Source: Clostridia bacterium
Lineage (GTDB): Bacteria > Bacillota > Clostridia > Oscillospirales > UBA644
Reading direction: 5' to 3'
Assembly (NCBI GenBank): GCA_014872655.1
Contig: WHHJ01000033.1
Span: forward strand, 1 to 22,903
DNA: 22,903 nt
Part shown: positions 1 through 6,392 of the stretch, in pieces
How the letters are laid out: every line of letters begins with the position of its first letter
Numbering within the stretch: position 1 is the stretch's first letter
The notes under the pieces: model-generated
Seen by the model: only the letters and a program-made list of their open reading frames with translations
What the model was told of the DNA's origin: nothing
Database searches by the model: none
Position numbers and translations under genes: made by a program

Positions 1-185
1 CATTGCCCTTTGGCACAAACATATTGCATGGCTTCAAAATGAAGACGCCCGTTAGGTTCATTGCCTCGAAGAACCAATTTTTCACGGACCAACAGTTCAA
101 AAACACAATCTCCCAAATAAGCAAGCGTTAACGGGCTGTACTGCGCGGCCTGACGCGGGTCGATAGCTTGATCGTTTACCAACAC
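1..185 (-). CDS. mrnC: Mini-ribonuclease III, N-terminal part (cut by window edge)
   Basis: Only the first 61 codons are in the window; the gene continues past position 1. The translation carries the signature SPLTLAYLGDCVFELLVRE near residues 18-36, which matches the start of the RNase III fold of Mini-III (family form LALAYIGDAxFExxVR), where Asp and Glu of this helix bind the catalytic metal. Mini-III is a dimeric RNase III lacking the dsRNA-binding domain that matures 23S rRNA ends. The chosen start is GTG at 185: an AGGAGG lies 10 nt upstream, inside the last recR codons, and the GTG follows the recR stop by 1 nt, so it is probably co-transcribed and coupled with recR. TTG at 182 is an alternative start. 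The family call is fairly secure; completeness cannot be judged. Confidence 0.8.
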   Translation of the reverse strand, partial: MLVNDQAIDPRQAAQYSPLTLAYLGDCVFELLVREKLVLRGNEPNGRLHFEAMQYVCAKGQ

Positions 186-186
186 G

Positions 187-786
187 TTACATTTGCCTCC
201 TGTTTTCCAATGCACGAGACAATGTTAATTCATCCGCATATTCCAAATCGCCGCCAACCGGCAAACCGAAAGCCAACCGCGTAATTTTAACGCCGACAGG
301 TTTTAAAAGTTTGGAAATATACATAGCCGTCGCGTCCCCCTCTACAGTGGGATTGGTGGCAAGGATAATCTCCTGCACCTCGTCGTCCTGCAACCGGTTA
401 ATCAATTCCCGGATGCGGATATCCTGCGGGCCAATATTATCAGACGGAGACAACAGACCATGCAAAACATGATATAAACCATTAAATTCATGAGTCTTTT
501 CAACCGCAAGCACATCCGAGGGCGACGAGACCACACAAATTACACTTCTGTCACGTTTTGGATTAGAACAAATCGAACAAACAGATGCATCGGTAAGATT
601 CTGACAAACCGGACAGTTATGTATTGTCTTTTTGGCATTGAGGATGGCGTCTGCAAATTGTTTTGCCTGCTCGGGCGACATTTCCAAAACATGAAAAGCC
701 AATCGCTGAGCAGATTTTCCTCCAATCCCGGGCAATTTCCGAAATTGTTCAGCCAGCACGTCAAATGCCGTTAATTGATACGCCAT
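187..786 (-). CDS. recR: Recombination mediator protein RecR
   Basis: RecR (199 aa, the usual length) works with RecF and RecO to load RecA at gaps and ends during recombinational repair; it forms a ring-shaped clamp on DNA. Seen in order: a helix-hairpin-helix with LPGIGGKSAQR at 18-28, a four-Cys zinc finger (C58, C61, C70, C73), then a Toprim domain starting near 81 (VICVVSSPSDVLAVEKT) with EGDAT-type acidic residues around 150, and a C-terminal ATP-like motif GLPVGGDLEYAD. It starts 1 nt after the ybaB stop, so it is translated as part of the dnaX-ybaB-recR cluster, the standard Firmicute order. The SD is weak (TTAGG), consistent with translational coupling. No key residue is missing. Confidence 0.97.
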   Translation of the reverse strand: MAYQLTAFDVLAEQFRKLPGIGGKSAQRLAFHVLEMSPEQAKQFADAILNAKKTIHNCPVCQNLTDASVCSICSNPKRDRSVICVVSSPSDVLAVEKTHEFNGLYHVLHGLLSPSDNIGPQDIRIRELINRLQDDEVQEIILATNPTVEGDATAMYISKLLKPVGVKITRLAFGLPVGGDLEYADELTLSRALENRRQM

Positions 787-787
787 A

Positions 788-1123
788 TTACAGACCTAAC
801 CCCGGCAGATTTAAACCGCCTGTCAGTTTGCTCATTTCTTGCTCGTTGGTATCTTCCACCAAACGAATGGCCTCATTGACGGCCGCAGCCAACAGATCTT
901 CCAGCATCTCTACGTCGTCAGGCGTGACAACGGTCGGATCTATTTTTACCGATAAAATTTCTTTTTTTCCGTTGATTCGAATATTTACCATGCCGCCGCC
1001 GGAACTGACATCATACTCCTTGGATTCCAACTCGGCTTGTGTGTTGGCCATATCTTCCTGTAATTGCTGTACACGCTTCAGCATTTCTGCCTGCCCGCCC
1101 TGGTTCGGTAATCTGACTTTCAT
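788..1123 (-). CDS. ybaB: Nucleoid-associated protein, YbaB/EbfC family
   Basis: Small dimeric DNA-binding protein of the YbaB/EbfC family, about 111 aa. Seen: a basic Gln/Gly-rich N terminus (MKVRLPNQGGQAEML), a long coiled helix with QQLQEDMANTQAELESKEYD, the conserved beta segment GGGMVNIRINGKKEILSVKI, and the helix DVEMLEDLLAAAVNEAI. The open frame extends to an ATG at 1138, but the SD (GGAGAAG) lies inside that extension, 6 nt or so before the ATG at 1123, and the family normally begins close to this residue; I therefore prefer 1123. It lies 23 bp after dnaX and 1 bp before recR, the classical arrangement. Its exact role is unclear even in model species; nucleoid organisation and recombination support are the usual suggestions. 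Confidence 0.95.
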   Translation of the reverse strand: MKVRLPNQGGQAEMLKRVQQLQEDMANTQAELESKEYDVSSGGGMVNIRINGKKEILSVKIDPTVVTPDDVEMLEDLLAAAVNEAIRLVEDTNEQEMSKLTGGLNLPGLGL

Positions 1124-1146
1124 GTTTCTCTTCTCCATTCTATCTT

Positions 1147-2904
1147 TTATTCAAAATCAAACATCGGATTATCCTCAATATGGTCGTAAGTGTCGGACGA
1201 CCCGATATAATCACTCTTTCTGCCCGGTTTTACCTGAACGGTATAGCCTGTCTTCCGCATTTTTTCCAATGTGTCTCGAATCAAATCGGACGTACCGGGA
1301 ACACAAACTTCTGCAGCTAAATACGGATCCGAACAAAGCACAACCAGCTCCGTATTTCGATAAACGGCTGCACAAGAATTTTTCAACGACATGCCCAAAA
1401 ACATATCTTTTTCGCAAACAAGCGCACACACATCCGACCACGATAAAAACTCATGATACCCGCTCTGTCCGGGCTGGGCAGCCGGTGCGCCGACTTCCGA
1501 CATAGTATGGCTTTCTTTCGCCGCAACCTCCTCCGCGTCAGAAGCCGGTACAGAAGGTGCCCCTGCAAAAGCATCGTTTCCAAATAATTCCGCTGCCGTC
1601 GGAACTTGGACCTTCTTGACCTCTGCCGAAGTCTCAGGCTGAGACGGTGCTGCGACTCGAACAACTGTCTGCTTGTCAGAAGAATTTGTTTTGTACTGTT
1701 GTATTGGGGACTCAACAGGTTCCGCATGCGAAGCACTGCGAATCGTCTCTGACGGCAAGTTCACAGCCCCGCTATCCCATTTTTGCTCTAAAGCATCCAT
1801 CCGGGCTGCCAATGCGTCATAATCGCCCGAAACTGCGGGAACTGCAATCTTCAACAGACACAGTTCAACATCCGCCCGCTTATCGGAACTGCGAGACAAA
1901 AATTGTATAGTATTCTGTAACTGCTGCATCGCATATAAAACACGGTCCTGCGAGTATTTTTCGGCCAGGTTTTTTAAACGCTGACCATCCTGCTGTCCCA
2001 CATCCAAAATCCGCTCGTATTCTTTTACGTTTTGGATAATCAACAAACTGCGAAAACAAGACAGCAGTTCCGTACACAAAACCGACATATCCTTTGAATT
2101 GCTGTATAAATCGGCTATACCGGTATAAATCTTGCCAATATCTGCATCAGCCGCAGACTCAACCAGATTATAAACAGCCTCTTTTCCGATCACGCCCAGT
2201 ACATCGCGAACGGCTTGTATATTGTCAAAATCAATCACTTTTTCAAGAATCGACAGCGCGTCACGCACCGAACCGTCGGCCAACTCGGCAACCAATTCGA
2301 TACTCTCTTCATCCATGGCCTTCTGCTCTGCGGCCAAAATCTGCTTGATCCGCTGTGCGATCTCTGCAGCGGATACGCGGCGAAAATCAAATCGCTGACA
2401 ACGGGATAAAATAGTGGCCGGAACTTTATTGACTTCCGTAGTTGCCAAAATAAAAATAACATAAGCAGGAGGCTCTTCTATCGTTTTTAGCAGCGCATTA
2501 TATGCAGAGTCGGACAGCATATGCACTTCGTCGATCACATAAACCTTATACCGCGCGCAGACCGGAACAAATTCCACGCTCTCCAACAACTGACGAACGC
2601 TTTCGACGCCGGTATTGGTTGCGGCATCAATCTCCGTAATATCTGTAATACTGCCGTCGGACAACCCCCTGCAAATATCACACTCATTACACGGATTGCC
2701 CTCTTTCATATCCAGACAATTAACTGCCTTTGCCAAAAGCCGGGCACAAGTAGTTTTGCCGGTTCCCCGCGTTCCGGTAAAAAGATATGCATGGACAAAT
2801 GATCCGCTTTTTACTTGATTTTTTAACGTCTGTGTAACCGCCTGCTGACCGATGACATCATCAAACGTCTGAGGACGATACTTCCGATATAAAGCCTGAT
2901 GCAT
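1147..2904 (-). CDS. dnaX: DNA polymerase III subunits gamma/tau
   Basis: Clamp-loader ATPase and organiser of the replicative polymerase, 585 aa from the chosen start. Seen: MHQALYRKYRPQTFDDVIGQ at the N terminus, Walker A GTRGTGKT at 44-51, zinc site C63/C72/C75/C78, Walker B VIDEVHML at 123-130, sensor-1 ATTE and the SRC arginine-finger motif at 167-169, then the domain III helices and a low-complexity Ala/Glu/Ser linker (about 380-480) before a tau-type C-terminal domain. The open frame runs on to 2958, but that extension lies inside the SRP RNA gene; the ATG at 2904 has GGGAAG just upstream and gives the conserved family N terminus. I looked for an in-frame slippery A-AAA-AAG for a short gamma form and did not find one. 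First of the dnaX-ybaB-recR-mrnC cluster. Confidence 0.97.
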   Translation of the reverse strand: MHQALYRKYRPQTFDDVIGQQAVTQTLKNQVKSGSFVHAYLFTGTRGTGKTTCARLLAKAVNCLDMKEGNPCNECDICRGLSDGSITDITEIDAATNTGVESVRQLLESVEFVPVCARYKVYVIDEVHMLSDSAYNALLKTIEEPPAYVIFILATTEVNKVPATILSRCQRFDFRRVSAAEIAQRIKQILAAEQKAMDEESIELVAELADGSVRDALSILEKVIDFDNIQAVRDVLGVIGKEAVYNLVESAADADIGKIYTGIADLYSNSKDMSVLCTELLSCFRSLLIIQNVKEYERILDVGQQDGQRLKNLAEKYSQDRVLYAMQQLQNTIQFLSRSSDKRADVELCLLKIAVPAVSGDYDALAARMDALEQKWDSGAVNLPSETIRSASHAEPVESPIQQYKTNSSDKQTVVRVAAPSQPETSAEVKKVQVPTAAELFGNDAFAGAPSVPASDAEEVAAKESHTMSEVGAPAAQPGQSGYHEFLSWSDVCALVCEKDMFLGMSLKNSCAAVYRNTELVVLCSDPYLAAEVCVPGTSDLIRDTLEKMRKTGYTVQVKPGRKSDYIGSSDTYDHIEDNPMFDFE

Positions 2905-2934
2905 ACTCTTCCCACCGTTATGTGTAAAATAAAA

Positions 2935-3034
2935 GAAAGCGAGTGACTTGCTGTGCATTCAGGCATTTTCTTAATGCTGCTCAGTTCCCTGTCTGACATG
3001 GTTCGCAACGCAGAATCACGCAAGACCCGCTTTC
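2935..3034 (-). ncRNA. ffs: Signal recognition particle RNA, small (4.5S-like) form
   Basis: On the minus strand, immediately upstream of dnaX. The RNA carries the SRP domain IV core: CCATGTCAG, then CAG-GGAA-CTG (GGAA tetraloop closed by a 3-bp helix), then AGCAGCATTAAG, which is the Ffh-binding hairpin with its symmetric and asymmetric loops. The termini pair: the first ten bases GAAAGCGGGT with the last ten ACTCGCTTTC, followed by CTTGC with GCAAG. Length is 100 nt, i.e. the small form without an Alu domain. A consensus promoter lies 6 bp before the predicted 5' end, and a TTTTATTTT run follows the 3' end. Location next to dnaX is the Firmicute norm. It scaffolds Ffh for co-translational membrane targeting. 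Confidence 0.93.
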
Positions 3035-3040
3035 TAATAT

Positions 3041-3069
3041 ATTATATACCATTTTTCCAAAATAATCAA
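3041..3069 (-). promoter_or_regulatory. Sigma-A promoter of the SRP RNA (and probably dnaX cluster)
   Basis: Read on the minus strand: -35 TTGATT (3069-3064), 17-bp spacer, -10 TATAAT (3046-3041), then 6 bp to a G at 3034, which is also the first paired base of the SRP RNA. Spacing and sequence are close to consensus, as expected for an abundant stable RNA. No other convincing promoter was seen between here and dnaX, so read-through from this promoter may also express the dnaX cluster. Confidence 0.85.
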
Positions 3070-3160
3070 GCCCCCGATTCGTTATTTTCACATCAAAAAA
3101 TAGTTTTTTATCTTCAAACCAAAGAAACGAAATCTTACGCGCAAACATTTCACAGGAGTA

Positions 3161-3189
3161 TTGAAATTTAACCAAAAATATGATATGAT
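3161..3189 (+). promoter_or_regulatory. Sigma-A promoter of the four-gene membrane operon
   Basis: Seen: TTGAAA (3161-3166), 17-bp spacer, TATGAT (3184-3189). The predicted start near 3196 leaves a leader of about 47 nt with an AAAGGA SD before the ATG at 3243. It is divergent from the SRP RNA promoter, with about 91 bp between the two -35 hexamers. Confidence 0.7.
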
Positions 3190-3242
3190 ATAGTATAGAT
3201 TTTTATACATTCTCCCAATATGAATATTACAAAGGATTTATC

Positions 3243-3800
3243 ATGAAAATCGGAAAAGGATTTACTTTGATTTTAAAAGCCGCGGTTCAACCACAGTTGA
3301 TGCTGCGAAAAGTGTCCGGCTTTAAACAGTTTTTAAGTATTTTTATTCCAATGGCAACGATGGCCTTGTTCTTTGCGCAGGACGAACGGGACAAGCATAC
3401 AATTGGACTTTCCAACTTAAAAACGGCGCTGATCCACGAAGTTATTGGTATTTTATCGGCGATTGCGTTCCTTTTTTTAGCGGCATTCCTAATTTGGATT
3501 TTGGCCCGGCTGACAAAAACACGCATCTCTTACTTGGATTTGGTGTATACGACCGGATTTACGTTTGAAATCCCCTTAGTCATCAATTTAATTGGACTTG
3601 CCTGCAATGTGATTCTGGAAAAAGGGACAACACTGACCTTTGGTATTACAGGCATTCTGCTGATGATTTTGCCGCTCTATTATCTGATTTTATCGATTAA
3701 CTTATGCGGCACAAAATATCGAAAATATTTTGCTCTGGCCACTTCTACGCTGATTTGCGCAATCGGCTTGACCGGCTGGACATTTTTGATACGTCAATAG
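3243..3800 (+). CDS. Five-TM membrane protein, Yip1-like topology, unknown function
   Basis: 185-aa hydrophobic protein with about five membrane segments (roughly 27-45, 65-90, 105-125, 131-155, 161-182). The layout, a short basic amphipathic N terminus (KIGKGFTLILKAAVQPQLMLRK) followed by clustered helices and a Pro-bearing FTFEIPLVINLIGLA segment, resembles Yip1-domain-like proteins of Firmicutes, but I see no diagnostic motif and do not claim the family. The ATG has AAAGGA 7-8 nt upstream and a good promoter at 3161-3189. First gene of an operon: the next start is 10 bp after this stop. Its role is probably inside a membrane complex with the two following membrane proteins; that is inference from gene spacing only. 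Confidence 0.85.
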   Translation: MKIGKGFTLILKAAVQPQLMLRKVSGFKQFLSIFIPMATMALFFAQDERDKHTIGLSNLKTALIHEVIGILSAIAFLFLAAFLIWILARLTKTRISYLDLVYTTGFTFEIPLVINLIGLACNVILEKGTTLTFGITGILLMILPLYYLILSINLCGTKYRKYFALATSTLICAIGLTGWTFLIRQ

Positions 3801-3810
3801 GAGAAAACAT

Positions 3811-4233
3811 ATGATCCAGATCAACGGATTTAAAGTTTTGGGATTGATCTGTATGCTGGTTCTTGCAGCACTCGGACTGATTCCGTTTAGCAGTAAAGAT
3901 ATTTTAACGCTGATTTCTTACGCGTTATTAGCTGTTATTATTATATTTGCCGGATGGTTTCTTATTTGCCGGGAATCTCCGGAAAGCGGAAAAAACTGGC
4001 TGCTGACGCTGCCGATAACGGTACTGGCATGTTATGCCAATCTGATTTTAAGATGGAATTTATATATTCCGTTTTTTGTTGCGGCGATGATCTGCGTCTG
4101 CACAGACGCTTCGGTTACACACATAAAAAAAGAAGACAACCCTCTGGTTCCGGTATCTAAAGTTTATTTGTCCGGCATGGTATCTATCATACTGTTTGTT
4201 GCGGTCTTCGCACTTTTAGGAGTTTATATCTGA
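3811..4233 (+). CDS. Small polytopic membrane protein, unknown function
   Basis: 140 aa with about five hydrophobic segments (near 7-25, 31-53, 62-80, 83-98, 118-138) and short loops; the only notable hydrophilic stretches are CRESPESGKNW (54-63) and the loop SVTHIKKEDNP around 101-110. I do not recognise a family. SD AGGAGA lies 6-7 nt before the ATG. The stop shares one base with the next start (TGATG at 4231-4235), so the second and third genes are translationally coupled. By the positive-inside rule the KK-containing loop is probably cytoplasmic. Likely partner of the flanking membrane proteins; no enzymatic motif is visible. Confidence 0.83.
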   Translation: MIQINGFKVLGLICMLVLAALGLIPFSSKDILTLISYALLAVIIIFAGWFLICRESPESGKNWLLTLPITVLACYANLILRWNLYIPFFVAAMICVCTDASVTHIKKEDNPLVPVSKVYLSGMVSIILFVAVFALLGVYI

Positions 4234-5333
4234 TGAAAGATTATGGTAAAAAAATCTTATCGCTATTGCTGTGCACCTTATTCCTGTTTAGCGGCTCAGT
4301 CCTTGGATTGAACGGTGAACAGTCCAGCACGGCTACGGTTCCGGACCGCTGCATCTGCGGCCGGGAGTATTATCAGGATACAACTCGGGACCACGCGAAA
4401 TATGACTGTACCAAATGCGGTAAACCAATGGCTGAATGCACCTGCCGATGTTGGTGCGGTTCTGATGTTGAACCGTCCGATACGATGATTGGCTCTACTC
4501 AAATGATGATTTGTAAAGGCTGCGGGAAATTATGTGCCGAATGTACTTGTGCAGATTGGCAAACGATGGCCAATTTAGAGCAAATGCAAAAAGACGGAAA
4601 AATCGCGATTGAAAAACTCCCCGTTTCACAAAGCACGGCCGTTGTAGTACTATCGTTCATTTTAATTTTGTTTACCATGCTTTGCTTTGTTTTGCTGCTG
4701 AGCGGAGATAAACGGCATACCATTAAACGTCGTCAAAGAAAAGAGATTCGCCAACAATCCAGCCATCAAAAAATTCTGGATAAAATTGAAACGCAGGCAG
4801 AGACAGAATTGACAGTCAACGACTATGCGTTGGAAGATGACGCCATCAAAAACACCTATTATTGGGGAACCAAAACAACGGAAGGCGCGATTGCGGCCTA
4901 TGAATTGACCAATGCACTCAATACCCAACAGGAAGAGTTGCCTGCTACGGTTTCTGATTTAATCTGCTATACAATCGATTATATTGAAAACGATGACAAA
5001 ACTCAATTTGATGCAGCAGAAGGAAAGTACGGAAATATATTGAAAGCCCTTTGCAAAGCAGGCGGTGCAAACTTATCTTATTTTGATGAAACATTTACCT
5101 CAACGGCAAAGGCAGCCATTGAAAAAAGCGCAAACGATCATGATATCGAATACTGGGAAAATGCTAATTTGCAAAAACTCCCCCGCGAAACAAAAGTGAA
5201 AATTAGTGATTCTTCGGCTAAACAGTTGCTTCGGTTAAAAAAAGAATTTTATGAAGAACACAACAATCAACACACGCGAATTATCAAAAAACTGCCTGAC
5301 TTTTCCGAAGAAGAGGAGGACAGAAACAAATGA
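4233..5333 (+). CDS. Membrane-anchored protein with duplicated Cys-rich exported domain
   Basis: 366 aa. Residues 1-25 form a signal peptide or signal anchor (basic start, LLLCTLFLFSGSVLG core). Residues 40-106 hold 13 cysteines, in two copies of the pattern CxxCGKxxAECTC (from C59 and from C94), preceded by CIC at 40-42 and with RCWC at 72-75 between the copies: a zinc-ribbon-like array. One transmembrane helix follows (about 135-157), then a basic stop-transfer KRRQRK (165-170) and a 200-aa polar, helical C-terminal domain. Topology thus puts the cysteines outside the cell and the large domain inside. SD TAGGAG is 10 nt before the ATG. No known family recognised. It overlaps the next gene by 4 bp, so the operon is tightly coupled. 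It may couple an external metal or redox state to a cytoplasmic partner; this is speculation. Confidence 0.85.
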   Translation: MKDYGKKILSLLLCTLFLFSGSVLGLNGEQSSTATVPDRCICGREYYQDTTRDHAKYDCTKCGKPMAECTCRCWCGSDVEPSDTMIGSTQMMICKGCGKLCAECTCADWQTMANLEQMQKDGKIAIEKLPVSQSTAVVVLSFILILFTMLCFVLLLSGDKRHTIKRRQRKEIRQQSSHQKILDKIETQAETELTVNDYALEDDAIKNTYYWGTKTTEGAIAAYELTNALNTQQEELPATVSDLICYTIDYIENDDKTQFDAAEGKYGNILKALCKAGGANLSYFDETFTSTAKAAIEKSANDHDIEYWENANLQKLPRETKVKISDSSAKQLLRLKKEFYEEHNNQHTRIIKKLPDFSEEEEDRNK

Positions 5334-6286
5334 TTTACGTTTTTAATGATGCGGAAATGAAGAAATTAGTTGAAATATCTGAATTTCAGATGAATCGACT
5401 ATCCCCTCTTTCTCACACAATTTCTAAAGGAGTTTCCAAAAAAGAGCAGGAGCAAGCGGTTGACAGTTTGACTGCCATGGAATTAGTCTATACGTTACCG
5501 GATATTCCCAGCCGGGTTACCAATGAAGGTGCCTTGATATCCAAAGCCCTCTTACGTCCGGAATGTACGATTTCATTTGGCAGACGATTAGCTTTCGATG
5601 ATTTGACTTATGCGTTGCAGCTGAATAATCTTTGGTATATCTATACTAACATCCCTCAATATGGCATTCATATCCTATACGCTTTTTTGTCTGTTCAGAT
5701 GCTGGCGGTCTGGATTGATGAACAATTGCTGAAAAACTATAAACCTACTGAAAAAAACAGGAATAAATTTAAAGTGGTCTTAACGTATGAAGAATGGCTG
5801 ACATTTCTTGCCTCACAAACTCTGTTTATACGCAGAGATATCAGTGGAAAAAAAAGCGGAGAGCGTACTAATTTTGAACGAAACGCTTTATTAAACCCTT
5901 CTATTACAAGGTTTTTCAAAACAAGCTTCCGCACGCTGGAAATGCAAAAATATGCCAATATTGCGGAAAGTCTATTCAGCGCCGACCATGGCGGGAAACT
6001 CTTCTCTAAAGCAATAGCCGGGCTAATTCGAAAAGGATTGTTTGCTCCGGCAAAATCACAGCAAAACACAGACCAACTGGCTTATACGCCTACGGCTCTG
6101 CATGCGTTGGACAGCCAATTTTTGCTCGACACGGCCTACTTTAATATTAAAAAGGCGAACAAGCAATACACACTGCTTTTATGCTTAAGAAAAACCGGGA
6201 TTACGATTCTGTTTGACAGCGGGTCGGACATTCACCTTTCCACAACAGACTCGGTACCATGGCTTAGTTACCTGAAACTTTTTTAA
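5330..6286 (+). CDS. Soluble protein of unknown function, last gene of membrane operon
   Basis: 318 aa, no signal peptide and no clear membrane helix; the segment ILYAFLSVQMLAVWI near 118-132 is hydrophobic but mixed. The sequence looks alpha-helical in the first two thirds (MELVYTLPDIPSR and AFDDLTYALQLNNLW) and beta-rich at the end (YTLLLCLRKTGITILFD followed by a SGSDIHLSTTD stretch). I do not recognise a domain or catalytic motif. The start is ATG at 5330, overlapping the previous stop (ATGA), with AGGAGG 10 nt upstream, a strong initiation site. The stop is followed by about 105 bp without a convincing terminator. Being coupled to a membrane protein with a large cytoplasmic tail, it is a candidate cytoplasmic partner of that tail. 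Confidence 0.82.
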   Translation: MIYVFNDAEMKKLVEISEFQMNRLSPLSHTISKGVSKKEQEQAVDSLTAMELVYTLPDIPSRVTNEGALISKALLRPECTISFGRRLAFDDLTYALQLNNLWYIYTNIPQYGIHILYAFLSVQMLAVWIDEQLLKNYKPTEKNRNKFKVVLTYEEWLTFLASQTLFIRRDISGKKSGERTNFERNALLNPSITRFFKTSFRTLEMQKYANIAESLFSADHGGKLFSKAIAGLIRKGLFAPAKSQQNTDQLAYTPTALHALDSQFLLDTAYFNIKKANKQYTLLLCLRKTGITILFDSGSDIHLSTTDSVPWLSYLKLF

Positions 6287-6392
6287 AACACTTCAGACCA
6301 AATCGGCAAAAACAACATTAAACATTCTTTGATTCCCTTGTTTTTAATTTGTTTAAATTTTAGTAAGCTTATATTATAAAAAGGAGATTACA

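Noticed and set aside
663..1505. 280-codon open frame on the plus strand over ybaB, dnaX and recR
   Set aside because: It is antisense to well-supported genes, has no SD and a composition unlike a folded protein.
1147..2904. Programmed frameshift in dnaX producing a short gamma subunit
   Set aside because: No in-frame A-AAA-AAG heptamer with a following hairpin was found; the A-rich spots are out of phase.
2905..2958. N-terminal extension of dnaX to an ATG at 2958
   Set aside because: It overlaps the SRP RNA, and the family N terminus and SD support the ATG at 2904.
6309..6345. Possible terminator after the 5330 gene (AAAAACAA with TTGTTTTT)
   Set aside because: Only 8 A/T-rich pairs with a loop over 20 nt; unlikely to be stable.
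6349..6377. TTGTTT-N17-TATTAT as promoter of the dockerin gene
   Set aside because: The transcript would start inside the SD at about 6384, leaving no usable leader; a promoter further upstream (for example TTGTTT at 6338) has a weak -10.
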